Shown piece after piece: positions 21,001 to 33,040 of a DNA stretch of 64,000 nt. Source of the stretch: Charina bottae (Eukaryota; Chordata; Lepidosauria; Squamata; Charinaidae); NCBI GenBank assembly GCA_023362775.1, contig JALMGJ010000019.1:4179501-4243500 (forward strand). The letters run 5' to 3'. Made by a program: the position numbers and the translations under genes. The notes below the pieces were generated by a model. That model was not told where the DNA came from. It made no database searches and saw nothing but the letters and a program-made list of their open reading frames with translations. The first letter of the stretch is position 1. Each line of letters starts with the position of its first letter.

Positions 21001-22559
21001 ACAGTCTATTATACACCTCCCTGAATTGTACAAGCCCAAATGTAATTGACACATTAATAAAATGGCAGAAGTAACACACTGATTTCTGCGAGTGAATCAT
21101 TCAATATACATGGAGTCGAAACTGATAGAAGAAAAGAAGTGATGCCAAAGAAAAGCAGCTTCTTCTTACTCTGTGGAGTACCAACGAGGAATTAATTGGT
21201 CACTTACTAAGAAGATGGCATGTCAAGTGTACTACCATTAACAGCACTTTTTCTGATGGCACCTTTAGGTTATTTTCAAACCCACTCATCTTTGCAAGTA
21301 CATCAGAGAGTGCATGTGCTCCAAAAAGAGACAAATAGCATGGATATAGTGTGGAAGAAATGCCTTTCTACTTGTAATTGAGAATACAATTGATGCCAAC
21401 AATCACACATTATTTTTGATGCTCTGGAAAGTTATTTTCAGCAACTCTGCTTTACTTTGTTTTCTTAAAGAAACCTTACACGTGATAATTTTAAGAAGAC
21501 GGGAAATGCTAGAACTTGAAATGAATAAATGATTTCAAGAGAATGAATATGATCTATCTATCTGAATCAGATGCTGCAGAGTAGGAATGAAGAATAGTGA
21601 CCTCTACCCCAACTGGGCTGATCTGCAGAACTAAGTGAAGCTCCACAAGTTGATGGAAGTATACAATTTAGAGGGGATTCTAAAGAGAAAATGGCTTGGT
21701 GTGATATTTCATGTAAGACTGCCTAATTGGCACTTCACCCAATTTGCACTTCCGAACCAATACACAACTGTATCAACTGAAATTCAACCATTTGCACTTC
21801 TAATTTTGTGATTCAAACGAATGCGTATAAAATATATACCTTAAGGATTTTTTAGAAGAAGAAGAAGAAGAAGAAGAAGAAGAAGAAGAAGAAGAAGAAG
21901 AAGAAGAAGAAGAAGAAGAAGAAGAAGAAGAAGAAGAGGAGGAGGAGGAGGAGGAGGAGGAGGAGGAGGAGGAGGAGGAGGAGGAGGAGGCGGCGACAAA
22001 TCTGTGCATGTGCTTTGTCTGGCCTTAGAAGCTGAACAGAGCCAGCTCTGGTTACCCCTTGGTTGGAATTCAAAAGCTGTAGGCTAGGCTGTAAATGGGG
22101 GGGTGGGAGGCAGTGGGGTGTAGAATCCCAGAGGTTGGTAGGAAGTTATTTCCATACTGTTGCCAAGAAAACTGTACTTTTATTCCAATCCAGCCTACCT
22201 CAACTCAAGGGAGTTTTTACCTTATTTTTTAAGCCTACAAATTATGCTAGATACAGTGTCCTAAGAGAGGCATGAATGAAAAAGGTATTTATTTTCACAC
22301 CAACATCCTAGAAGAATTTTGCAAACTGAGCTGGAAATCTGATGAAATGGGTTTAAGGTAAGCAAACCAAGAAACAAAAACAGTAACTGAAGTGGACAGG
22401 TCTATTTGTCCCTAATCCCAACTGAAAAGGCATGTGGTGACTTTGACGCAGATGGAAGCCTCACTTCATCATCAGTTAGCTCCTTAAATCAACCATAAAT
22501 GCTTGAATCTGAAGTTCTACCATCACATTTTGTTTCCTCTGAACTTTCATCCTTGAAAG
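21001..22559. other. No gene seen
   Basis: Unique sequence plus the GAA/GGA tract listed separately. Nothing coding recognised. Confidence 0.55.
21855..21990. repeat. (GAA)n then (GGA)n trinucleotide polypurine tract
   Basis: About 135 bp of purine: roughly 27 GAA-type units, then about 17 GGA-type units. Poly-Ser and poly-Leu frames across it are low-complexity artefacts. Confidence 0.97.
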
Positions 22560-22693
22560 CAGTGCTTCTCAACCTCAGCAACTTTAAGATGTGTGAACTT
22601 CAACTCTGAGAATTCCCCAGCCAGCATGCTCACTGGGGAATTCTGGTAGTTGAAGTTCACACATCTTAAATTTGCTGAGGTTGAAAAACATTG
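22560..22693. mobile_element. Palindromic hAT-type MITE
   Basis: A 134-bp element that is nearly a complete palindrome. The left arm 'cagtgcttctcaacctcagc' and the arm 'agatgtgtgaacttcaac' pair with 'gttgaagttcacacatct' and 'gctgaggttgaaaaacattg'. The centre is 'gaattccccagccagcatgc ... ggggaattc'. The CAGTGCTTCTCAACC end is hAT-like. The flanking 8 bp match poorly, so the target duplication has decayed. Confidence 0.8.
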
Positions 22694-22723
22694 CTTTAGG
22701 AGTTACTTTTAGAGCTCTGGATT

Positions 22724-22824
22724 CCCTCCCTCCCTCCCTCCCTCCCTCCCTCCCTCCCTCCCTTCCTTCCTTCCTTCCTTCCTTCCTTCCTTCCTTCCTT
22801 CCTTCCTTCCTTCCTTCCTTCCTT
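22724..22824. repeat. (CCCT)n then (CCTT)n polypyrimidine tract
   Basis: About 100 bp of pure pyrimidine, the opposite-strand counterpart of the tract at 16343-16449. Confidence 0.97.
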
Positions 22825-23500
22825 CTGCTTATTACTCAAGTTAGTAAATAACAGACCTATAACGCAGGCTGGCTGCACTAGCAGTAAGAGAACCTAAATT
22901 ACATTTAACTTTAAAAGCATTTGGAAAGGAAACTTTGAGATTAAATCCAAAAGCAAATTAATCTGAAAGTAAATATTTGGTGCCCATTTTGTTTGCTAGA
23001 GTGAGGATCTGCAGATTAAAAATGAAAAAAAAAATGCTGGGAAATTCTTTTAATATAATATTATTTTAAACAAATTTTTATGTAATATGAATAACTTCTG
23101 CCTAAGTGGCTTTTTTACTACACTCTCCGAATTGAAGAAAGAGTATCAGAGTTTCAGTTTAATATGGTTTGATTAACAGTTTGACAGAAAAATTATTGCT
23201 CATTGAGTATTTATCAGCTCCTCGCACTCAGGTTGGTATATGCAGCATCTTCATTAAGATGTTCCATTTAAGGGGCATATGATTTTGGGCTCAGTCTGAA
23301 TATTGTTAGCTGGCCAAATAACTGATTACAATACTCTACAATATAGTAGGGAATGAGATGATTGATCACTGTCACGATGGAGTGGATCATCCAATGGTCA
23401 GAATGGACAGAGTTCAATGGACAGTAAAATGACAGATGAAACTGAGAATGATATCAGGGCACACTGGGTGAGGACTCTTCTGCCTTGATTAAAGGAAGGA
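22825..23500. other. No gene seen
   Basis: AT-rich unique sequence without recognised elements. Confidence 0.5.
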
Positions 23501-23845
23501 TAACTTCCAGGGGGCATGGTGACTCAGCGGGTAAGACGCCAGGCTTGTCGATCGCAAGTTCGGAGGTTCGAATCCCTAGCCCCGCGTGACGGAGTGAGCT
23601 CCCGCACTCACCCCAGCTCTTGCCAACCTAGCAATTCGAAAGCATGCAAATGCAAGTAGATGAATAGGTACCACTTCGGTGAGTAGGTAACAGCATTCTG
23701 TGCACGTCATGCGGCCACATGACTGTGGAAGCATCTTCAGACAACGCTGGCTCTTCGGCTAACAAACTGAGATGAGCACTGGCTCCTAGAGTCGGACACG
23801 ACTGCACAAATGTGCGGGGGGAACCTTTAACTTACTAACTTCCAG
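23501..23845 (+). mobile_element. Sauria SINE with 10-bp target duplication
   Basis: Head 'ggggcatggtgactcagcgg' at 23511 and B box 'ggttcgaatccctag'. The tail is 'agtcggacacgactgcacaa', then 'gaacctttaacttac'. The direct repeat 'taacttccag' lies at 23501-23510 and 23836-23845. Confidence 0.92.
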
Positions 23846-25120
23846 GGAGATCTGGATCTGGTAGAATAATCTTTTATCTCCCCTTCAGAAATTTATGGAA
23901 ATGTTGCCTTCACTCATTCCCTTTTGTCTTGATGAGAAGAGACTAATGATGCTGAAGATTGGCCTCAAGATTCATTGTTTGCAACCATCAATTCCATGAG
24001 TGGGACAGAGACTGGAGCATTCTCCTTTGGCAAAACTAAAAAAAGTTTAAGGCTTCATCAACCATGTAGATGTTAGATGTTTCAGAAACTACTGAAGTAG
24101 CAGGCTGGAAAATTTGATTCTATAGTAGGACCCTGAAATAGGACAAAAGATTGTGTCATGACTGTTTGTGAAGTATTGGTTGTGATGAGATGAGTTCATT
24201 AATGGCTCCACTGAAACATAAAAGAGGTGAAACAGGAGTGTCTGTCTATGGATCAAAGTTGACTATCCTGTTTGCCCCATTTTCTAAACAAGTCCTTGAA
24301 GACCTTAAGCAGCCAAGTACATGCAACAGCTTGAATAAGCCAATCAAAATTAAAACTCTCTCTGTTCTTAAAAGCATAACAGTGATAAGAAGCAATAATA
24401 GCAATGCAGTGAAGTAATATTCAGGAGCTACCATCACCCTACAGAGGTAGAGAGAGGAGAAAATGTTATTTTTGTTTGTTAAAAGCAAAGAAAACAAGTC
24501 ACAGTAAGTCTCGTTGGGTACAGTGGCAGGAACCCCTCAGTGGCTGTCAGAACAATGCTCAGTTCTAAAATGTTCCAGTATCTGCACGTGTTGAAGAAAC
24601 CCATATTTGTGATATGTAAGAAAAACTGGATTCTTAAGAAAAGCTGCATAATTATGAACCTCAAGGATGTGAGAATATACTATTTGATAATGTTTGACTT
24701 CACTGCCAAGCTACTTTCATGATCTCTTCTCCAAGACCTTGCTTTATCTGTAGCTTTATTAGCTGGTTCCATAGGAAGGTGAAAGGGAAACATGACACTT
24801 TTGTTGCTACCCCAAACATAACCTGACAGAATAAGGTTCCTTCCAATGGACAGGCAGGATTTGGTTGCCAGTGAAAAAAGATCTTCCCTGAATGTCAATA
24901 TCCACATGAGCTCCCCAAGGGAGGGTGGTTCAGAATTATAGCTCAGATTTTTACCCTACCCTTAAGTAGAAATCTGAAGACCTGAAGTGGTAGAAAGAAC
25001 TGGTGAATGCTTATTTATGCTGTGGTTTAGTTGGTGGATTCTCCTTCTCACAGAGATGCTCCTTTTTTCTCCTTAATTTGCCTCTAGAATGGAAGCCAGT
25101 GGCAGGACCTACTTTAGTTT

Positions 25121-25121
<1 letters not shown>

Positions 25122-25151
<30 letters not shown>

Positions 25152-25152
25152 C
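25122..25152. repeat. (CA)n microsatellite
   Basis: CA dinucleotide run with one interruption near its start. Confidence 0.93.
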
Positions 25153-26445
25153 AGACCTGATTAGTACTTGGACCAGAGTACACTAGAAAATCCCATGGAT
25201 TTAGTCTAGAAGTTTGAGGGGAGATGAATCCCAGAAGAAGACATTGGCAAACCACTGCCATACTGTTGCCAAAACTCCTTTATTAATATTCCACAAGGTT
25301 ACTAGAAGTCAATTTCGACTCAAGAGAGGCATTATCTTTTCACAACAATATCAGCAAAAATTCCAGAATAAATCTCATGCTTTTTGCCAGCTATACCCAT
25401 TCAATGCCCAATAATTACGCAATGGTGTCAACATTCAGTAGGAAATCTTCATGGAATTCCTTCTGATGCTAAACTAATAGAAACAGGCTGATGGTCTCCT
25501 TCCTATGAAAGACAGGAGTCCTTAAATGAGAAAAGAAACACCAGGAACTAGTCTGATCAATGAGAAGTTTAGGCCAATTCCAGATTCATCTAGGGATGAA
25601 GGCTGTACAAAAGAATCTAAAGCCATTTTCAGATACATGGCCATTGTCTTTCATAAGGCATTTAGTGCCTCTAGTATTTGAGGCTTATGCACTTTCTCCT
25701 ACTTAATATTTTAAAATTGATTCTGTTTTTATTGGATTTCTTTCTTCACCAACAAGAAGGTAAGGATTAGACAGGGGACTTTTGAGTCAGCTTATGCCCA
25801 AAGCGGCCAATCTATACTTTTAGCAGTTCAGCAGCTATTTAATTTTAATTGCTCCCCAAGCATAGGCCAATTCCAGATAGGGGGAAAAAAATGGAGCAAA
25901 TCGTGTTCACAGAGTCTTTGAAGTTCGAAGAACCTGCATTTGACATTGCCTCAGGCATCCATCCTTGCATTTATATGGAAGGAAAAGAAATGGTACATTG
26001 CCGAACACCTCTGCTGCATGTCTACAATAGCACATTTATGGGAAAATGTCTTGTCAAGAGCAGATAAAGCTATTCCTGAGGACTGGACTTCATGTTATGG
26101 ATCTTAAACAGGTGTAACACTAGATGGAATAAAGATGTTAAGGGAATCCATGCAAACAAATTTACTAAGTTTAGGTATCACATTCTATTACATAAAGTTT
26201 TCATCCAAATTAGGGGTATTAAAATACTGTATCTATGAACAGAGCCCTGAGTACAAGTAGTATAAAGACCTTAACAATATGCAAAGAAGTTTATGAGCAA
26301 AAGCAAAATTTTACTAAAAGTAAAATTCCAATTTCTTCAAAACAGCTAATATAAGTTCTGAAGAAAACTCAGTGCAGATATCAAACTAGTTTTGTAGCTA
26401 ACTAACACTTCATCCAAAGTAAAGTTCAATTGGAATAAAAGGGAC

Positions 26446-26515
26446 TTTATTATTATTTATTTATTTTTCAATTTCTATTACTGCTCCATCTCCCCCCAGG
26501 ATCATCAGATAAGAA
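26446..26515 (-). mobile_element. Possible CR1/L3 3' tail remnant
   Basis: 'ttattatttatttattttt' followed by 'ctgctccatctccccccagg' resembles the start of the CR1 tail seen elsewhere, but the 'ctgggcggtttaca' part is absent. Confidence 0.4.
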
Positions 26516-27034
26516 GGAGCTGGGATGTTTTTTGTTTCGTTTTGCTTTTTTGAGAGGAGTAAAAGGAACGTCAATGAGAATAGCAGAATTTTGTATGTCT
26601 GTTGCACAAGAATTTATGCAAGTGAACTTGGAAAAGGAGAAATTAAACACATTTTACTATTATTATGACATTATATTGGTCAGAGTGTATTGTATAAAAG
26701 CCCAAACATTCTCATCAAGTATTTCCAGAAACATTATAGATTCTAATTGCTTCCTTTTCTGTTATATTATGGCAAATGTTCCCCCAGTCATCTCCTTATT
26801 TGAACCACATGGTACTGGGTTATGATTGCTATGACATGTATAAATTTGAGTTTTGAAGTATTACACTATCCAAAGTGTAGTTGAGATGATGACCATTTGT
26901 CTATACAGTCACCAGGGGCAGAACACAACTCAGAGATACTTAACCACCTAACATTTTTAGTACTCTGTGTTCCACATTAATATTAGACTTTTCCAATATT
27001 GTGAGGCCCTTCTGAAACATACCCTCATCTTCTG

Positions 27035-27604
27035 TCAAGTGTAAGGTAAAGGTAAAGGTTCCTCCCACACATTTGTGCAGTCGTGTCCGTCTCTAGGGGC
27101 TGGTGCTCATCTCCGTTTGTTAGCCGAAGAGCCAGCGTTGTCCGAAGATGCTTCCACAGCCATGTGGCCGCATGATGCATGCAGAACGCTGTTACCTACC
27201 CACCGAAGTGGTACTTATTAATCTACTTGCATTTGCATGCTTTCGAATTGCTAGGTTGGCAAGAGCTGGGGCGAGTACGGGAGCTCACTCCGTCACGCGG
27301 GGCTAGGGATTCGAACCTCGGAACTTGCAATCTTCCAATTGACAAGCCTAGCATCTTACCCGCTGAGCCATCACGCCCCTAAGTGAGGACTACCTGTGCT
27401 TTTTTTGTTGTTTGTTTTCTATTTGCATTTGCATGCTTTCGAATTGCTAGGTTGGCAAGAGCTGGGGCGAGTGCAGGAGCTCACTCCGTCATGCGGGACT
27501 AGGGACCTAAGTTCAGAGGTCCTAGGGAACCTCTGAACTTGCGATCTTCCGATCAACAAGCCTGGCGTCTTACCCGCTGAGCCACCACGCCCCTCAAGTG
27601 TAAG
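27035..27604 (-). mobile_element. Full plus partial Sauria SINE inside one 11-bp target duplication
   Basis: The minus-strand full copy spans 27046-27378 (tail 'aaaggtaaaggttcc' on the left, head 'ctgagccatcacgcccct' on the right). After a linker of about 40 bp, a second copy holding only the 5' half (27420-27593) follows in the same orientation. The repeat 'tcaagtgtaag' lies at 27035-27045 and 27594-27604, outside both copies. The partial copy contains a short palindrome 'gttcagagg ... cctctgaac' at its B-box region. Either a dimeric insertion or nested insertions could give this. Confidence 0.82.
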
Positions 27605-28398
27605 AGGGGTAGCAATTTATTCCAAAGAAACAATACTATAGGTCAAAAAGCCCAGAAGTATGATACTAGGGTATAGATAAAAGGATCAACAAGAAATCCA
27701 TGTACAGCACAGTGCACTGCATAGTACCATGAACAGCAACTTTATCTGCACTCCTGTCTTAACAGGAAATCATTGAAGGTCTCTGTGTGAGATGGTGATA
27801 TGGCAATCTGGAGGAAATGCAGCACTTATAAGAACTGCATTGTTCTGGACCTGAAGTAAAGGAGAGAGAGAGGAGACAGGAACCTCATCAAGAGGCTATT
27901 ACAATACTCCAGATGTGACACCACCGGGGCATGAACAGCTTGGCTTTCTTGGCCATCAGGAATCAACACATCTGTCAGATCTTCTTTAGATGGTGACATG
28001 CCCTGGTCATAATGTTGCTAAAAAGTCTAAGATGAAGTTGATCAGAATTGTCAGGATGGGAACCACTTGTGACCCCAAGGAATGAATCACATGGATATGA
28101 AGGGTAACCAGGCTGAAAGATCAAGACCTCAGTCTTATCTATAGACCAGAACATCACTTTATGCCGTCTTGCTGAATAAAGTAGGAATGTGCAAATGTTT
28201 GAATTAATCTTTGGATTCAAGCAATTCATTTAAAATCTGAAAACTAATAATTTCCCCCCACATTTATCTGAATGTTTGAATCAGATCATGTCAATCTTCT
28301 AAAAGAAAATGCTTAATCAAGTCAACTGGATTTTGGATGAGTGGCACCAGCCTAGAAGGTTGTACAGGATTTGGTTTTCATAATCCTCAGTTTAAGAC

Positions 28399-28437
<39 letters not shown>

Positions 28438-29439
28438 CATCCACACACATGCACACACAAACACACACACACACAAATACACACACAAACACACACACAC
28501 AAACACACACACACACACAATATGTGGTTACTGGGAAAAGAATTCCAAAAATATGTTTGGATGGTGAAGAATACTGTATGCTCCTTTGATTTGGTATGTT
28601 ATGCAGGTGTTATAAACTGCTCCAATGCATATTTATTACGTAGTCTGAACTTTTAGAAATTGATTTCATAACAAATCAATTTCTGTTTCTGAGAAAATAT
28701 TACACCATAGTGTCTAATTGTCCCACCACCTGCTGCGACAGTGCTAAAAATATGCACCAATTTGGTCATTAGTCCATGCGGTTATTTCACGCATGAGAAT
28801 TATCATTTTTAATTTGGCAGCAGTGAACTAACACCCCAGCATGTGTTCACAACACCCACCTCAAAAGAGTAATAAAATGAGTTGACTAAGTTGATTAAGA
28901 CAATAAAACTATTGGGATTGCTTCAATAGTTTTGCTTATCCAAACTCTTTTACTGTTTGTAATTCTATGTATTTCTGTCTCAATGATTTTTTTTACTGAT
29001 GACAATAATGTGGACTACTAATTCAAGAAGTAAATTAAAATGTACATAAAATGGTAATGGAGCCCATAATTTTGGGAAATCACTCCTTAGAACTCTAATT
29101 ATCAAAATATTTCAGCAAAAAATTGTAACATAAAAAAGATACTTCATTTATTCATTTAAAATTATTTCATCCCTGCAGAAATATTACTGTTGGCTAGGAA
29201 TGAAAATGTAAATAAGTACCAATACTTGTGAATGGTGATTTCATATTACATTTGAGTTTATTTAGATGAGCAAGGGGCTCCTCTGTGGCTATAAAAAGAA
29301 GGCAGGATTACAGGCAAACTGATGGTAAAACTACTGTATTTTGGCATTCACCAGCAAGAGTTCACCCCTGGACCAGGAAATAAAGCCCAAATAAACTTAT
29401 AATAGTTTAAAGGAAATATGTGTAGACACATCTATGTAT
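27605..29439. other. No gene seen; unique DNA with compound microsatellite
   Basis: Holds (CTAT)n/(CA)n at 28400-28520. Frames over that repeat are artefacts. Otherwise AT-rich unique sequence. Confidence 0.55.
28400..28520. repeat. (CTAT)n followed by interrupted (CA)n
   Basis: About nine CTAT units, then about 80 bp of CA repeats interrupted by AA and AT. Confidence 0.95.
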
Positions 29440-29742
29440 CCATACTCCAGGAAATAAAGCCAGACTGCTCACTTGAGGGAATGATATTAAAGGCAAAACT
29501 GAAGTACTTTGGCCACATAATGCGAAGACAGGATACCCTGGAGAAGACGCTGAGGCTAGGGAAAGTGGAAGGCAAAAGGAAGAGGGGCCGACCAAGGGCA
29601 AGATGGATGGATGGTATTCTGGAGGTGACGGACTCAACCATGGGGGAGCTGGGGATGGTGACGGCCGACAGGAAGCTCTGGCTTGGGCTGGTCCATGAAG
29701 TCACGAAGAGTCAGAAACGACTGAACGAATAAACAAACAAAA
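29440..29742 (+). mobile_element. 5'-truncated BovB 3' end (second subfamily)
   Basis: Starts in the C-terminal coding part ('LQEIKPDCSLEGMILKAKLK') and reads 'YFGHIMRRQDTLEK', 'GRPRARWMDGILEV' and 'LVHEVTKSQKRLNE' before ending 'gaacgaataaacaaac'. It lies immediately upstream of the tandem array of the same subfamily. Confidence 0.85.
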
Positions 29743-29794
29743 ATAGAGATAGACCATGCCAGATCAGATAAGAGGAGTTGCATGTAAAGTACAT

Positions 29795-30324
29795 TGGAAC
29801 AATGGTATTCCCTGTAGTAACCTATGGCTGTGAGAGCTGGACCATAAGGAAGGCTGAGTGAAGGAAGATAGATGCTTTTGAACTGTGGTGTTGGAGGAAA
29901 ATTCTGAGAGTGCCTTGGACTGCAAGAAGATCAAACCAGTCCATACTCCAGGAAATAAACCCAGACTGCTCACTTGAGGGAATGATATTAAAGGCAAAAC
30001 TGAAGTACTTTGGCCACATAATGCGAAGACAGGATACCCTGGAGAAGATGCTGATGCTAGGGAAAGTGGAAGGCAAAAGGAAGAGGGGCCGACCAAGGGC
30101 AAGATGGATGGATGATATTCTGGAGGTGATGGACTCGACTGTGGGGGAGCTGGGGGTGGTGACGGCCGACAGGAAGCTCTGGCGTGGGCTGGTCCATGAG
30201 GTCACGAGGAGTCGGAGACTCCTTAAATACATCCCTCTGACTCCAACCCTTGTTAGTTTCAAAACAACCATTTTCCCACTCCTGATCTCCCCCCACCCAA
30301 CTTGTTAATGAAAGCACAGGTGCA

Positions 30325-30383
<59 letters not shown>

Positions 30384-30862
30384 ATGGAAGGCTGAGTGAA
30401 GGAAGATAGATGCTTTTGAGTTGTGCTGTTGGAGGAAAATTCTGAGAGTGCCTTGGACTGCAAGAAGATCAAACCAGTCCATACTCCAGGAAATCAAGCC
30501 AGACTGCTCACTTGAGGGAATGATATTAAAGGCAAAACTGAAGTACTTTGGCCACATAATGCGAAGACAGGATACCCTGGAGAAGATGCTGATGCTGGGG
30601 AAAGTGGAAGGCCAAAGGAAGAGGGGCCGACCAAGGGCAAGATGGATGGACGATATTCTGGAGGTGACGGACTCGACTGTGGGGGAGCTGGGGGTGGTGA
30701 CGGCCGACAGGAAGCTCTGGTGTGGGCTGGTCCATGAGGTCACGAGGAGTCGGAGACTCCTTAAATACATCCCTCTGACTCCAACCCTTGTTAGTTTCAA
30801 AACAACCATTTTCCCACTCCTGATCTCCCCCCACCCAACTTGTTAATGAAAGCACAGGTGCA

Positions 30863-30909
<47 letters not shown>

Positions 30910-31305
30910 ATGGAAGGCTGAGTGAAGGAAGATAGATGCTTTTGAGTTGTGCTGTTGGAGGAAAATTCTGAGAGTGCCTTGGACTGCAAGAAGATCAAAC
31001 CAGTCCATACGCCAGGAAATCAAGCCAGACCGCTCACTTGAGGGAATGATATTAAAGGCAAAACTGAAGTACTTTGGCCACATAATGCGAAGACAGGATA
31101 CCCTGGAGAAGAAGCTGATGCTAGGGAAAGTGGAAGGCAAAAGGAAGAGGGGCCGACCAAGGGCAAGATGGATGGACGATATTCTGGAGGTGACGGACTC
31201 AACTGTGGGGGAGCTGGGGGTGGCGACGGCCGACAGGAAGCTCTGGCGTGGGCTGGTCCATGAAGTCACGAAGAGTCAGAAGTGACTGAATGAATAAACA
31301 ACAAA
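29795..31305 (+). repeat. Tandem array of BovB-3'-end units (two complete, one partial)
   Basis: Unit starts ('ggaaggctgagtg') lie at 29848, 30386 and 30912, giving lengths of 538 and 526 bp and a partial third unit. Each unit holds a BovB C-terminal segment ('VPWTARRSNQSILQEI' to 'LVHEV'), cut off at 'cacgaggagtcgga'. A spacer of about 105 bp follows ('ctccttaaatacatccctct ... gaaagcacaggtgcat'), then (AAAT)n (30324-30385 and 30864-30911). The length difference lies in the (AAAT)n. The last unit has no spacer and runs to a normal BovB tail ('gtgactgaatgaataaacaa'). The first unit extends 5' into 'VFPVVTYGCESWTIRKAE'-like coding sequence (about 29795-29847). Confidence 0.9.
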
Positions 31306-32511
31306 ACAAGAGGTTTACTGGGCCAAATTGGATGATTGCTTGGTACATTATTTATTTATTTATTTAATTAATTTACTTTCCCCTTCTCTTATGTCCTGCT
31401 ACACTGGGACTCCCATAATTCAAATCAGTAACAACTCAGGTTAAAAAAGGAAATAAAGCAAAGTAAAACAGCTAAAATAAGAAAAATATTGGCTTCAACA
31501 TGAAGAGCTCTTAGAATGATTCATCAAGGGTTTAGGCAAGGAAAATAATTTTGCTATCAAAATACGGATGCCTTTTTCTGTTCAGTGTTAACGGCTGGCA
31601 CTAACTGGGAGCTATGATAGATTAGATGAATATGAATATGAATATGAATATTTTTTATGATGCTTACTGACCAGAATTCCAAAAAAAAAAAAAAACAGAT
31701 TAAAAAGAAAAGAAAGTAAAAGAAAGATAAAATATTACAGTTGGTGGTGGGTTCATCAATGGGTAATAAAAGTCTGCCTAATTTTACAGGCAGTTTAACA
31801 AAATTTAGCTACATTCAAGAAGTCTGAATCATAGTGATTGGATATCAACTGTACATAAAAAGGATCAGAATTTCCCAGGACAGATAGATTAGATGTGTGC
31901 AACGCACTAGGCTAAAATAAAGTTGGCTAGCTTATAGTTTAGTGTGCTGCAGAAATAGGCTACTGAATCCATTCAGCAAGCCATGGTTGAGTTAATCAGG
32001 AATTAATGTGTTGCACAAATGCATTTGTGGTTTTATAGTCTGGTTCCTTTGGGGAGATGAATTTATAAGGAAAAGGAATCTTCAGGGAGAATATTTTGAG
32101 TATATTCTGGATCAAGAAATTAAAAAGAAAGTCACCTATTGGAGTCAAAGTGAATCAGTATTCCATAGGATTTACGGTATGCCCTGCTGCAGGACAACAG
32201 GAAATAATTCCACCGTCTCTTCAAAGTTACTGCCATAGGTTTGAAGGCTATCGAAGTCATTGGAACCAAAAACTATTAGAAGTCCAAAAGAAAACTGGAG
32301 TCCATCCAGAATAACCATTTCAAGGTATTTTCTATCCCAAAAATGGGCAGAAAGGCTAAATTAAATGACTCTATGCCATCAGTTTATTCTGAAAATTTCT
32401 GGCCTCCATTTTGTGAAACTATATAGGATGGAATCATAAGCACAGTCACAAATCTTAATAATAGATTGATTTGTTTGTAAACTCCCATTCATGCTACCTG
32501 ATTCAGTTTGT
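31306..32511. other. No gene seen
   Basis: Includes (TTTA)n at 31350-31375, possibly a very old CR1 tail, and an A-run at 31680-31695. No coding evidence. Confidence 0.5.
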
Positions 32512-32625
32512 TCATTCATTTATTTATTTATCAGATTTATCATCGCCCATCTCCCCCAAGGGGGACTCTGGGTGGTTTACAATAAAATATAATAAATTAA
32601 AATACAATTATAAATAGACTAAGAT
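32512..32625 (-). mobile_element. CR1/L3 LINE 3' tail fragment
   Basis: (ATTT)n, then 'catcgcccatctcccccaag', 'ggactctgggtggtttacaa' and an A-rich end: the minus-strand CR1 3' terminus only. Confidence 0.75.
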
Positions 32626-32814
32626 AATTCTGAATCCAGTGGAAATTTCGCTAATGAAAACAAACAATATTTTTCTTATTTTTTCCCTTATACTTGTTTT
32701 CCCCAAGGAGCTGAAAAGGACATATTTTCCATCCACTTAGCTGTATGGAAATAAGAGTTGGGTCAGTCAGGAGAAACATCAAAATAAACTGAATGAAATG
32801 GGACAGGGTAATCA

Positions 32815-33040
32815 AAAAGCTTGTGTGGTAAGACAAGAAGAGATAGGGTCAACAATGATGAAGGAATGTGTATTGAACACAAAGTGAGTTGCATGTTTAA
32901 GTTAAGAACACTCAAGTATTTTGGTCAAGTAGAGAGAAGAAATGAAGATCCTATCACAAAACCAATATATGAAAGAAGAATGAATGGGCTGAAGGAAGAT
33001 AAGAAAATCATGGGTGGACACAGAGAGGTGAGAATTTAAA
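32815..33040 (+). mobile_element. Decayed LINE C-terminal coding fragment
   Basis: The frame reads 'LRTLKYFGQVERRNEDPITK', then 'IYERRMNGLKEDKK', resembling the 'RWFGHVER ... GRVEGRRGRGRP' C-terminal block of several vertebrate non-LTR elements. No RT motif or tail is recognisable. Family uncertain. Confidence 0.45.

Larger units (their letters stand above)
23846..27034. other. No gene seen; unique DNA with one (CA)n
   Basis: Contains (CA)n at 25122-25152 and a possible CR1 tail at 26446-26515. No supported exon. Confidence 0.55.

Noticed and set aside
21800..22073. Poly-Ser and poly-Leu/Phe open frames.
   Set aside because: Low-complexity translation of the GAA/GGA tract. The same applies to frames at 16306-16554, 22696-22878, 46826-47023 and 54063-54476.
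29848..31305. Tandem repeat considered as a CRISPR-like or gene array.
   Set aside because: Units of over 500 bp are BovB LINE fragments with a microsatellite; there are no short repeats with unique spacers, and the genome is eukaryotic.
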